From the NCBI GenBank assembly GCA_965262705.1, contig OZ253556.1, positions 620,001 through 684,000 on the forward strand: 64,000 nt of DNA, written 5' to 3'. The DNA comes from UJ101 sp965262705 (GTDB lineage Bacteria > Bacteroidota > Bacteroidia > Flavobacteriales > UJ101). Made by a program: the position numbers and the translations under genes. The notes under the pieces are model-generated. The model worked only from the letters and a program-made list of their open reading frames with translations. It did not search any database and was not told the origin of the DNA. This document shows positions 45,771 through 54,408 of the stretch, piece by piece; the first letter of the stretch is position 1; each line of letters starts with the position of its first letter.

Positions 45771-46190
45771 TCATTTATTATGTTTTAACAATGCTAAGGC
45801 TTCTTTTTCCTTTTGTCGCATATTTTTTCTCTCCTGATCGGTGCTATCGCTCCATCCCAGTAAGTGAAGAATACCATGAATCATTACTCGATGGAGTTCA
45901 TTGCGAAATGAAGCCTTAAAATGCCGTGCATTTTCGGCTACTCTTTCGGTGGAAATATAAATTTCTCCTGCAATATGCTTTCCTTCGGAATCATCAAAGG
46001 TAATTACATCGGTATAAGTATCATGGTTGAGAAACTCTTGATTAATTTTTAAAAGATATTCGTCATCGCAAAAAATATAATTAATTTGAGCAATCTTATA
46101 CCCGTGAATGCCTACTACTCTATTAATCCAATCGGAAATGACAGTTGAATTACTTAATAAAAATCGGTTTTCTGAAAAGAAATGAATCAT
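45771..46190 (-). CDS. ybeY: rRNA maturation RNase YbeY
   Basis: 139 residues from MIHFFSENRF (a second ATG 9 bp upstream is possible). The family's core reads INYIFCDDEYLLKINQEFLN, HDTYTDVITFDDSEG, IAGEIYISTERVAENA and the metal motif MIHGILHLLGWSD. The third histidine of the usual HGxLHLxGxDH is replaced by SD, as in other Bacteroidota copies I recall. Endoribonuclease for 16S rRNA 3'-end maturation and ribosome quality control. Confidence 0.92.
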   Translation of the reverse strand: MIHFFSENRFLLSNSTVISDWINRVVGIHGYKIAQINYIFCDDEYLLKINQEFLNHDTYTDVITFDDSEGKHIAGEIYISTERVAENARHFKASFRNELHRVMIHGILHLLGWSDSTDQERKNMRQKEKEALALLKHNK

Positions 46191-46221
46191 AAAAATCAAC
46201 CCTAAAGATACAAAAGTTTAT

Positions 46222-46270
46222 GAGACCTTTAGCCTGCGCTGACTTGCAGTGGATAGCATACTTTTTGCAA
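46222..46270. repeat. Short-form GAGACC unit, decayed right end
   Basis: GAGACCTTTAGCCTGCGCTG at the left, the core GACTTGCAGTGGATAGC, then CATACTTTTTGCAAACTACT in place of the right terminus. Confidence 0.6.
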
Positions 46271-46314
46271 ACTACTCAAAGGAGAAAGCCCTTTATACTA
46301 TAAAGTTGAAAATG

Positions 46315-46562
46315 CTAAGCTATAGGGAAGATTTACGCTAAGCTATAGGGAAGATTTATTCTAAGCTATAGGGAAGATTTATTCTAAGCTATAGGGAAGA
46401 TTTACGCTAAGCTATAGGGAAGATTTATTCTAAGCTATAGGGAAGATTTATTCTAAGCTATAAGGAAGATTTACGCTAAGCTATAAGGAAGATTTATTCT
46501 AAGCTATAGGGAAGATTTACACTAAGCTATAGGGAAGATTTACGCTAAGCTATAGGGAAGAA
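46315..46562. repeat. 23-bp minisatellite, about eleven copies
   Basis: The unit CTAAGCTATAGGGAAGATTT plus three variable bases recurs every 23 bp from 46315 to 46545. Units end ACG, ATT or ACA in an irregular order, and two have TAAGG for TAGGG. The array is 105 bp upstream of gltX. A 23-bp period excludes a repeated coding frame. Confidence 0.95.
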
Positions 46563-46643
46563 CCTATTCTCGCCCAAAAGTTGCTTCAGTATTCTCGCTT
46601 AGATAATTTACATTTGATAGCATACCTTTTGCAAAACTCTTGT

Positions 46644-46651
46644 TATATTTG
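46644..46651 (+). promoter_or_regulatory. Bacteroidota -7 box TATATTTG for gltX
   Basis: Matches TAnnTTTG and ends 15 nt before ATG 46667. Confidence 0.55.
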
Positions 46652-46666
46652 CCTAAAAAAGAAAGA

Positions 46667-48154
46667 ATGTCAGTACGTGTGCGATTTGCACCCAGCCCTA
46701 CAGGCGCATTGCATATAGGCGGTATGCGAACGGCTTTATATAATTATCTTTTCGCCAAAAAACACAACGGGACTTTCATCCTGCGAATAGAAGATACGGA
46801 TCAAAAACGCTGGGTAAGCGGGGCTGAAATTTATATTTTCGACGCGTTAAAATGGTTGAATATTCTTCCTGACGAGGGACCCAATATCGGAGGGAATTAT
46901 GGTCCGTACAAACAATCTGAAAGACATTCAATTTACTGGGAATACATTCAACAACTGTTAGATAAAGAATGTGCCTATTATGCCTTTGATACGCCCGAAT
47001 CACTCGAAAGGAAAAGAAAAGAACCTCAAAATAATCAGCAATTTTTTGCTTACAATTCTTTAAATAGACCTCGATTAGATAATTCCTTAACGATAAGCAA
47101 AGAAGAAACTAAAAGAAGAATAGCCTCTCGAGCGCCTTATGTTATTCGGTTTAAAATGCCGGAAAATAAAATCGTTGTTATGAACGACCTTATCAGAGGA
47201 ATGATAAAGGTAAATACCTCTACCCTTGACGATAAGGTACTTTTCAAATCAGAAGGGCTGCCTACCTATCATTTTGCTAATGTTGTGGATGACTATTTGA
47301 TGAGAATCACTCATGTGATACGTGGAGAGGAATGGTTACCCTCTCTACCGCTTCACGTGATGCTTTACGAGGCTTTTGGATGGCAAGCACCGCAATTTGC
47401 TCATGTAGCGCTTATTTTAAAGCCGGCGGGAAAAGGAAAATTGAGCAAACGAGACGCTATAGAAGGGCAATTTCCTATATTTCCTTTAAGTTGGGAAAAT
47501 TCTAATGGATACCGTGAAGAAGGCTATTTTCCAGAAGCGGTCATCAATCTATTAGCGTTGTTAGGATGGAATCCGGGTACAGATCAGGAGTTTTTTTCTC
47601 TTGAAGAGTTGATTCGATGCTTTGATTTTAAAAATGTGGGGAAGTCTGGTGTTCGCTTTAGCAAAGACAAGGCGATATGGTTTAATCACCATTATTTGCA
47701 GCAATATAGCGCCCAAGCACTGTTGGCAGAATATAAAAAGAATTTACCGCCTCATCACTTTGGAGAGGATATATTGGTGAAAATTATTAGCTTTGTCAAA
47801 GAACGGTCAAATTTCCCCAAAGATTTAATTGAGCAAAGCCAATTTTTCTTTGTTGCGCCCGTTGTTTTTCCTGAAAAAGCCTATAAAAAAGCATGGAAAG
47901 AAGGCAGCAAAAGTTTAATGAAGGAACTGAAAACGTTTGTAGATTCGATAGGTGATTTTTCTAGTGCTCACTTACGAAGTGTGATTAAAGAATGGATTGC
48001 CTCAAAAAATATTAGTTTTGGGAAAGTAATGCCGCCATTGCGGTTGGCCTTGGTAGGAGAAATGAAGGGACCTGATTTATTTGAAATTATGGGTATTCTG
48101 GGAAAAGAAGAAGTTTTAAAAAGAATTCAATATATTATTCATTATAAAAAATAA
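46667..48154 (+). CDS. gltX: Glutamate--tRNA ligase
   Basis: 495 residues. Class I synthetase that charges tRNA-Glu, and so also supplies hemA with substrate. The HIGH motif is PTGALHIGG (HIGG at 16-19) and the KMSKS motif is KLSKR (258-262). RIEDTDQKRWVSGAE is the conserved glutamate-site segment. I start at MSVRVRFAPS; the in-frame extension to 46640 overlaps the promoter box and is rejected. The SPFH gene follows 4 nt downstream. Confidence 0.96.
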   Translation: MSVRVRFAPSPTGALHIGGMRTALYNYLFAKKHNGTFILRIEDTDQKRWVSGAEIYIFDALKWLNILPDEGPNIGGNYGPYKQSERHSIYWEYIQQLLDKECAYYAFDTPESLERKRKEPQNNQQFFAYNSLNRPRLDNSLTISKEETKRRIASRAPYVIRFKMPENKIVVMNDLIRGMIKVNTSTLDDKVLFKSEGLPTYHFANVVDDYLMRITHVIRGEEWLPSLPLHVMLYEAFGWQAPQFAHVALILKPAGKGKLSKRDAIEGQFPIFPLSWENSNGYREEGYFPEAVINLLALLGWNPGTDQEFFSLEELIRCFDFKNVGKSGVRFSKDKAIWFNHHYLQQYSAQALLAEYKKNLPPHHFGEDILVKIISFVKERSNFPKDLIEQSQFFFVAPVVFPEKAYKKAWKEGSKSLMKELKTFVDSIGDFSSAHLRSVIKEWIASKNISFGKVMPPLRLALVGEMKGPDLFEIMGILGKEEVLKRIQYIIHYKK

Positions 48155-48158
48155 AGTT

Positions 48159-49118
48159 ATGAACGATTTTATAGAAAGTTTTGCAGGATTAATTCCTGTT
48201 ATTATTATCCTTTTATTTATAATCGGAACAGGTCTTTTTACCGTAAAGCAACAAACCGCTGCGGTTATGGAAAGGTTTGGGAAATTCAATAGTATTCGTC
48301 ATTCGGGTTTACAACTTAAAATTCCTTTAATTGACAAGATCTCTGGTAAAATATCGCTAAAGATACAGCAATTAGATGTGATGGTGGAGACCAAAACCTT
48401 AGATGATGTTTTTGTTAAGACGAAAATATCAGTTCAATTTAAGGTGATTCAAGATAGGGTATATGATGCGTTCTACAAATTGCAAGACCCCCATGACCAA
48501 ATTACTTCGTATGTATTTGATGTGGTTCGAGCTGAGGTGCCTAAGTTGAAATTAGATGATGTTTTCGTCAAAAAAGATGATATCGCCATTGCGGTTAAAC
48601 GTGAGTTGCAAGAATCCATGCAGGAATACGGTTATAATATCATCAAAACCTTAGTAACTGATATTGACCCTGATATACAAGTAAAGCACGCGATGAATCG
48701 TATTAATGCGGCAGAGCGAGAAAAAGTAGCCGCGGAATACGAAGGGGAAGCTGAGCGCATTCGAATTGTAGCTAAAGCAAGAGCTGAAGCGGAAAGCAAA
48801 CGCCTGCAGGGGCAGGGAATTGCAGACCAGCGGCGGGAAATTGCACGGGGATTGGAAGAATCTGTAGGGGCACTAAATAAAGTTGGGATTAGTTCTCAGG
48901 AGGCCTCGGCGCTTATTGTAGTTACACAGCACTATGATACACTGCAATCTATAGGAGAAGAAACGAACTCTAATTTGATTTTATTACCTAACTCTCCTCA
49001 AGCAGCCAGTGATATGCTAAATAATATGATTACCTCTTTTTCTGCCTCTACGCAAATCAGTGAAGCAATGAAAAAGAATCGCAAGAAAAAGCCAGGAACC
49101 GGAAGCGATAATATATAA
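48159..49118 (+). CDS. SPFH/Band 7 (stomatin-like) membrane protein
   Basis: 319 residues. One N-terminal membrane segment (LIPVIIILLFIIGTGLFTV) is followed by the SPFH domain (QQTAAVMERFGKFNSIRHSG, LQLKIPLIDKI, QLDVMVETKTLDDVFVKTKI). A coiled coil rich in A, E and R follows (INAAEREKVAAEYEGEAERI, KARAEAESKRLQGQGIADQR). It assembles into membrane-associated rings; the exact role is unknown. It is in an operon with gltX. Confidence 0.9.
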   Translation: MNDFIESFAGLIPVIIILLFIIGTGLFTVKQQTAAVMERFGKFNSIRHSGLQLKIPLIDKISGKISLKIQQLDVMVETKTLDDVFVKTKISVQFKVIQDRVYDAFYKLQDPHDQITSYVFDVVRAEVPKLKLDDVFVKKDDIAIAVKRELQESMQEYGYNIIKTLVTDIDPDIQVKHAMNRINAAEREKVAAEYEGEAERIRIVAKARAEAESKRLQGQGIADQRREIARGLEESVGALNKVGISSQEASALIVVTQHYDTLQSIGEETNSNLILLPNSPQAASDMLNNMITSFSASTQISEAMKKNRKKKPGTGSDNI

Positions 49119-49141
49119 GACAACTCGGATTGTAATGGATT

Positions 49142-49329
49142 GAGAGCATTGCAAAACACATAAAAAAGTATGAAAAAGAAAGCATCTAACTTCAAATGGC
49201 GCCCTTCTCAAAAAATTAAAATCCTCCACACCCATTAGGTTGCTCCGGGGTTTAATTTTTATCGGGTGTTGCATTTCGGCAAACTCAATACAAGCATTTT
49301 TTTGCTATAGTGCTTTTTGCAACGGTCTC
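49142..49329. repeat. MITE-like GAGACC element upstream of the cas locus
   Basis: 188 bp. The left end is mutated to GAGAGCATTGCA; the right end TGCAACGGTCTC is intact. The interior is family-typical, with an extra TTTCGGCAAACTCAATACAA near the right end. Confidence 0.8.
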
Positions 49330-49345
49330 TAATTTTTTTCATCTT

Positions 49346-49494
49346 CTTCGCCTTAGAATCACTCCATAGGCATTGTTCTTTTTTAGATGAATGACCTATG
49401 CGAAGTGTTTAATTAATTGATATTTTCTGTGATTGTTTATTATTTATAATAAAGCTACATCATACTGTTAATGAGTAGTAGGTTTAGCTTTATT
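49346..49494. other. Two inverted repeats in the leader between the mobile repeat and the tracrRNA
   Basis: First: CTTCG and CATAGG on the left pair with CCTATGCGAAG (49395-49405), with a 14-nt interruption in the left arm. Second: AATAAAGCTA (49448-49457) pairs perfectly with TAGCTTTATT (49485-49494). No gene is seen between 49330 and 49593. They may be structured RNA or terminators. Confidence 0.35.
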
Positions 49495-49593
49495 TTCCCC
49501 GTTTGTATCGCTGATTTTTGACCATAAACCCCTTTTTCTTAGGATTGTTAGTAGTATTTTTTTATACCTTAGTGGTTATTATAATTTAAATAT

Positions 49594-49665
49594 AAATAAA
49601 AGATCCCACCAAAAGCAGGATCCAGAAAAATTAATTCCTACGGCTTATAGCCTTGTTGTGAATTG
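49594..49665 (-). ncRNA. Predicted tracrRNA, divergent from cas9
   Basis: Read on the minus strand: CAATTCACAAC (49655-49665), perfectly complementary to the first 11 nt of the minus-strand CRISPR repeat; then a small nexus-like hairpin GGCTATAAGCC (49642-49652); a linker; and a hairpin GATCCTGC-loop-GGTGGGATC (49602-49622) followed by TTTTATTT, a rho-independent terminator. A TATCTTTG box at 49671-49678 (minus) would start transcription close to 49665. If a promoter further upstream is used, more of the anti-repeat (ATCTTTGTCTTAC) would be included. The order anti-repeat, nexus, terminator is what a type II tracrRNA needs. Confidence 0.8.
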
Positions 49666-49670
49666 TAAGA

Positions 49671-49678
49671 CAAAGATA
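49671..49678 (-). promoter_or_regulatory. Candidate tracrRNA -7 box TATCTTTG
   Basis: Same eight bases as the box inside each CRISPR repeat, on the same (minus) strand. No clear -33 TTG at standard distance. Confidence 0.45.
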
Positions 49679-49708
49679 ATACAAAAATTTAATATAAAAA
49701 GAGAAAAT

Positions 49709-52700
49709 ATGAAAAAGTTAGGAATAGATATGGGAAGTAATTCCATCGGCTGGTTCATCAGAGAGATAGAAGATGAAAAAACAAGCAATATATTGAAAAA
49801 AGGCGTTATAACTTTTGATTCAGGAATGTTAAAAGAAAAAAATAGTTACTCCTCTCCTACCAAAGATAGAAGAGAAAAACGCAATCCTCGTGTTTCAAGG
49901 CAGCACAAAAAATACAGAAAACATAAGCTGCTGAAAATATTAGTTGAGAAAAATATGGTGCCTCTGAAAGAATCAGAGTTAGCTGCTTGGACCCGATATA
50001 GAAAGGGATATGCAAGAAAGTTTCCGGAAACAGATTTTTTTAAAAAATGGCTTGCATGTGATTTTAGATATGAAGGAGGCAGTGGTAGGAAGTATAATAA
50101 TCCTTATGAATTAAGGGTAAAAGCTATAGATGAAGAACTTCATAAACACGAATTTGGAAGGGCGTTGTACCATATTGCACAAAGAAGAGGCTATAAAGAC
50201 ATTGGTGAAAAAGACAAAGAAACAAAAGAACAAATAAACAAGAGAGAAAATAATGGTTTTAAGAACTCAATAAATAATAATAGAACTTTAGCCGAGGCAC
50301 TAAAAAAAGATTTTTTAGATAAGAAAAAAAGAGCAAGGAATCAATATCCTTATAGAGAAGAATATGAGAACGAGTTAGTATGTATATGTTCTCAACAAGG
50401 GTTGAATGTAAATAAAAATGAAAAGGGAGAATATGAAGATGAGTTATTTAAAAATATTTGGAAAGCAATAATATGGCAGCTTCCATTGAAAAGCCAAAGA
50501 GGAAATGTAGGAAAATGTTCTTTAGAGCCTAATTCTAACCGGTCTCCTATATCTCATCCCTTATATGAAATATTTAGGGCTTGGAGTTTTATTAACAATA
50601 TAAAATATGAAAATGAGGAAAAAGAATGGATTGAAATAGATATAGAAAAGAAACGAAGTCTTTTCAAAGAAAAGTTTTTAAAGAAAGAGAAAGATTTCAA
50701 GTTTGAAGAGATTAATACATTTTTATGCAAAAAATATGGAAAACAGTTAAGCTTTAATTACCTAAATAAAAGAACCAAAAAATATGATTCTACAGTTTCT
50801 GGAATGCCAACTTGCAAGGGACTTATTGATATTTTTGGAGAAGCTATAACAAATAATCTTCCAGAAACTCATCAGTTTATAGCAGATAAAGAGCCTAAAA
50901 TCGTAGGTGTAGAGAAAAAATATTCTATTTCAGATTTATGGCACGTTCTTTATGATTTCGATGATAAAGATACATCCTATATAAAGAAATTTGCAGAAGA
51001 AAAACTTGGCGTTGAAACAAAAAGGAAAAAAGCAGGTAAATCTATTGAAACAAACTCCTTTGTAGAATTACAATCTCAATCTAAACTCGTCTCGGGTTAC
51101 GCTAAACTTAGTATAAAAGCCATAAGAAAAATCATTCCTTTTTTGTTAGAAGGATATCGTTATGATGAGGCAGTTGTACTCGCTAAATGCCCTGAGTTAA
51201 TTGATAATTGGCAAGAAAAAAAGCCGACTGTTTTAAAAGTTATCAAGCAGAGTAACGTTATGTACAATGAGGATAAAAAGATAACAGAAATTACCAATAA
51301 TTGTATTGCTGCTTATAAAGCGCTTGATAAAGATGAAATCTTTGCATATAAAGATTATCAATATCAATTACAAGAAAGTGATATAAAAAATATTAAAGAA
51401 AAATCGGAAAAATATTATGGAGAAGTATCTTGGGAGAAAAAAGAAGAAGAAAACAAAAAAAAGATTTTAAACGCTGTAGAAAAGAAGTATCAGGAATTTT
51501 TTCACGACGAAAAGCGAGATTATGCAAAGGTAAAGCCTCTTAAGGAAATTATTAAAGAAGGTTTTAAGAAACATCATATTGAATTAAAAGGAGAGTTATA
51601 TCATCATTCGGCAAATGCCAATCCTTATGGTAAGTTAAAACATATTGAAGATAAATACGGTAGAGACTTTGAATTACTGCCCCGTCCTATTATTAGCAGT
51701 ATTAAAAACCCAATGTTTAATAAGGCGATGACCATTCTTCAAAAACTTATCAATCACCTGATTAAGAAAGGATATGTAGATGAAGAAACTGAAATAATTA
51801 TAGAACTGGCTAGAGAGTTAAATGATAACAACAAAAGAATAGCTATTGAAAGATATCAGCTGAAAAGAGAAAGCAGAAGGGAAAAATATCGCAAGTTCTT
51901 AGAACAATACAAAAACGAAAAAGATGAATCGCTAAAAATAGATAACAACCATTTGATAAAATTTGAATTATGGAATGAACAGGTTTTCAAGGATAAAGAA
52001 GGTAAAGCCTTTAAAGATGGAAAGGATAAAGAAATTGATTTTGATGATTTTATCCTAAGTCGTGAAAAAGATGATGTAACTCGCTACGAACTTTGGATGG
52101 AACAAAAAGCAACTTGCATGTATACCGGTAAGCTCATATCTATCTGTGATTTATTTTCAACCAATATAGATATAGAGCACACCATTCCTAGAAGTATTTT
52201 ACCAGACAATACTAGGGCAAACAAAACCATTGCTTATAAATGGTATAATAAAGATGTGAAAGGTAAAAAGCTTCCCTCAGAATGCCCTAACTATGAACAA
52301 GAAACTGAAGAAGGAACAGCTATAAAAAATCGGCTTAAGACGTGGGAAGATAAAAGAGACCGTTACAAGAGGCTATATGAAAGTAAGTTAAAAGCAAAGG
52401 GGAAAGAAGATGAAGATACAAAAAATGATAGAATACAAGACAAGCATGAAAACAAAATGCACTATGATTACTGGAAAGACAAATTAGAGCGCTTTACTTG
52501 CACGGAAGTAAAAGAAAACTGGGCAAGACGACAGCTTGTAGATACGCAATTAATGAGTAAATACGCTCGCTGGTACTTAAAAGGGAAATTTAATAAAGTA
52601 TCCGTACAAAAAGGGAGCGTTACGGCTGAATTTAGAAAGATTTATGGAATACAAGATAAGGATAAGATAAAAAGTAGAAACAAGCATACGCATCACACAA

Positions 52701-54100
52701 TAGATGCATTCGTTCTTACAATGATCCCAAGCAACGGAAGCAAAAGAGAAGAGAAGCTAAAAAAGGCGTATGAATATAAAGAAAAAGAGAATAAACAATA
52801 TAAAGAGACTCCTTTTGGCTTTAAAAAAGGTGGAGCACAAAAATTTATTGAAGATATTGAAACGGAAACATTGGTTAACTATTTAACAAAGGATCATATC
52901 TTAAAGCAAACCAAGAAATATGCACGCAAAAGAGGAAAATTAGAATATTTAAAAAAGGAAGGAAAATATGTACTAGACAAAAACGGTGAAAAAATAAAAA
53001 TTTGCAAACAAGGAAATACTATAAGGGGGAGCCTTTTTAAAGAAACTTACCTTGGTAAAATACGCATGGTAGAACGAGAAGAATCCGGTAATCCCAAAAA
53101 AGATAAAGAGGGCAATTTTGTTTATAAGAAAGGAGAAGAAGAATTTGAGTTTGTAAAACGTGTGGATGTTGGTAAAGCTAAAGTAGATGATATTATAGAC
53201 CCTGTTATTGGAAGATTAGTTAAAGAGGCAAATATTAAGGGCTTTAAGGACTATCAAGGAAAGGTTATAAGAAAGGACTATCAAGGAAATGTTATAGGAC
53301 ACGTTAGGGTAAAAACAAAAAAAGGAAGGGAAGTGAAAGAAAGATTAAATTATAAGTCTAAACATGGGTATAAAAATTATTTTTATTCAGAAGCAGGAGA
53401 GGTTCCTTGGGCATTGATGCTGCAAAAAACTGTGCAAAAAAAGGGAGCAGAGAATATGAAAAGAAAAATGATTCCTATCCCGATTCATGAAATAGCACAA
53501 GTATATAGAGAAAAAAATAAGTTTGATATAACATATTTTATGGATAGTTTTGGACATAAAAAAATAAAAGATGAATATCTTGAATATCCTAAGAAATATC
53601 TTATGAAAGTTGGGCAAAAAGTGTTGGTATTAAAAGATGATAACGAGTATGAGAAAAGAAAAGATATAAAATTCCAATCTGAAAGATTGTACAGAATTAC
53701 ACAATTTGATAAAGATCAGAAAATAATATTAAATCATCATTTAAACAGCAGGACTAAAAAAGATATAGAAAAAAATATTAAAAAACGAAAAAACGAAATT
53801 TTAAGGGAGTATGAAAAAGAACATAATATCCCCTATATAAAAAGAGAAAAGAATGAAAATGACAATAAATATTATGATCGGGTTTGTAATAAAAATAAAA
53901 TAAAAGAGCGATTAAAAAAATTGCCTGATGAATGTAAAAAAAAGGTAGAGGATGAATTAAGTAAGTATAAAGTACAATATTCTAAGGTAGGAGATGAACC
54001 TTCTATTTTAGGATTAACAGAAATGAATTGGAATTTCTTATATGAAAATATTGACTTTAAGATCAAAATAGATGGAAGTATAAAGTGGATAAACGATTAA
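49709..54100 (+). CDS. cas9: CRISPR-associated endonuclease Cas9, type II-C
   Basis: 1463 residues, RNA-guided double-strand DNA nuclease. RuvC-I is KKLGIDMGSNSIGW (D7), followed by the arginine-rich bridge helix (DRREKRNPRVSRQHKKYRKH). RuvC-II is EIIIELARELN (E699), HNH is DIEHTIPRS (H824), and RuvC-III is HHTIDAFVL (H995, H996, D999). All catalytic residues are present, so it looks active. ATG 49709 is chosen; an upstream in-frame GTG at 49658 would run through the tracrRNA. The stop codon lies within TAAAGTACTTTTTGCAACGG, sequence found at the right ends of the mobile repeats, so the last residues may have been trimmed, but the C-terminus looks normal. Confidence 0.97.
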   Translation: MKKLGIDMGSNSIGWFIREIEDEKTSNILKKGVITFDSGMLKEKNSYSSPTKDRREKRNPRVSRQHKKYRKHKLLKILVEKNMVPLKESELAAWTRYRKGYARKFPETDFFKKWLACDFRYEGGSGRKYNNPYELRVKAIDEELHKHEFGRALYHIAQRRGYKDIGEKDKETKEQINKRENNGFKNSINNNRTLAEALKKDFLDKKKRARNQYPYREEYENELVCICSQQGLNVNKNEKGEYEDELFKNIWKAIIWQLPLKSQRGNVGKCSLEPNSNRSPISHPLYEIFRAWSFINNIKYENEEKEWIEIDIEKKRSLFKEKFLKKEKDFKFEEINTFLCKKYGKQLSFNYLNKRTKKYDSTVSGMPTCKGLIDIFGEAITNNLPETHQFIADKEPKIVGVEKKYSISDLWHVLYDFDDKDTSYIKKFAEEKLGVETKRKKAGKSIETNSFVELQSQSKLVSGYAKLSIKAIRKIIPFLLEGYRYDEAVVLAKCPELIDNWQEKKPTVLKVIKQSNVMYNEDKKITEITNNCIAAYKALDKDEIFAYKDYQYQLQESDIKNIKEKSEKYYGEVSWEKKEEENKKKILNAVEKKYQEFFHDEKRDYAKVKPLKEIIKEGFKKHHIELKGELYHHSANANPYGKLKHIEDKYGRDFELLPRPIISSIKNPMFNKAMTILQKLINHLIKKGYVDEETEIIIELARELNDNNKRIAIERYQLKRESRREKYRKFLEQYKNEKDESLKIDNNHLIKFELWNEQVFKDKEGKAFKDGKDKEIDFDDFILSREKDDVTRYELWMEQKATCMYTGKLISICDLFSTNIDIEHTIPRSILPDNTRANKTIAYKWYNKDVKGKKLPSECPNYEQETEEGTAIKNRLKTWEDKRDRYKRLYESKLKAKGKEDEDTKNDRIQDKHENKMHYDYWKDKLERFTCTEVKENWARRQLVDTQLMSKYARWYLKGKFNKVSVQKGSVTAEFRKIYGIQDKDKIKSRNKHTHHTIDAFVLTMIPSNGSKREEKLKKAYEYKEKENKQYKETPFGFKKGGAQKFIEDIETETLVNYLTKDHILKQTKKYARKRGKLEYLKKEGKYVLDKNGEKIKICKQGNTIRGSLFKETYLGKIRMVEREESGNPKKDKEGNFVYKKGEEEFEFVKRVDVGKAKVDDIIDPVIGRLVKEANIKGFKDYQGKVIRKDYQGNVIGHVRVKTKKGREVKERLNYKSKHGYKNYFYSEAGEVPWALMLQKTVQKKGAENMKRKMIPIPIHEIAQVYREKNKFDITYFMDSFGHKKIKDEYLEYPKKYLMKVGQKVLVLKDDNEYEKRKDIKFQSERLYRITQFDKDQKIILNHHLNSRTKKDIEKNIKKRKNEILREYEKEHNIPYIKREKNENDNKYYDRVCNKNKIKERLKKLPDECKKKVEDELSKYKVQYSKVGDEPSILGLTEMNWNFLYENIDFKIKIDGSIKWIND

Positions 54101-54121
54101 AGTACTTTTTGCAACGGTCTC
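54098..54121. repeat. Scar of a GAGACC element right end between cas9 and HIRAN gene
   Basis: TAAAGTACTTTTTGCAACGG plus TCTC equals the right terminus of the family; no left end is present. It contains the cas9 stop codon. Confidence 0.75.
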
Positions 54122-54397
54122 AATAAATACGATGCTTTTGCAATAGCGGTTTATTTTCAAGGTAAAAAGTTAGGCTATCTCCCCGCCTATGAAAATATTG
54201 TATTGGCAAACCTTTTGGATGCAGGTTCGCAGTTGAAAGCCCTTGTAAGTCAGGTCAATCCAATGGCAGATATCTTTACGGCTTTGGCTATTGAAATTTT
54301 TGCCCAGCTGATTATCCCTTCTGATAGACTTATAAGACTGATTAGAAATGAACTGCGAGCAGACGATGCACACGATTTATATAGACAAGGTTTTTAA
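54122..54397 (+). pseudogene. HIRAN domain protein, 5' end missing
   Basis: The frame opens directly after the repeat scar and reads NKYDAFAIAVYFQGKKLGYL, then PAYENIVLANLLDAGSQLKA and LVSQVNPMADIFTALAIEIF, to the stop at 54397. NxYDxxAIAV, GxKLGYLP and the NxxLANLLD segment are the HIRAN core, a domain that binds DNA ends or single strands in helicases and nucleases. The N-terminal part and start codon are gone; the first in-frame ATG (54203) would remove half the domain. It ends 11 bp before cas1, so it was probably part of the cas operon. Confidence 0.75.
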
Positions 54398-54408
54398 TAC
54401 GAAAGAAT

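Noticed and set aside
45704..45919. Plus-strand frame starting MKKKASNFKL
   Set aside because: It starts inside a repeat element and runs antisense through ybeY. The same pseudo-peptide arises from other copies (8198).
46315..46562. Possible second CRISPR array
   Set aside because: The 23-bp units are contiguous with no spacers, so it is a tandem minisatellite.
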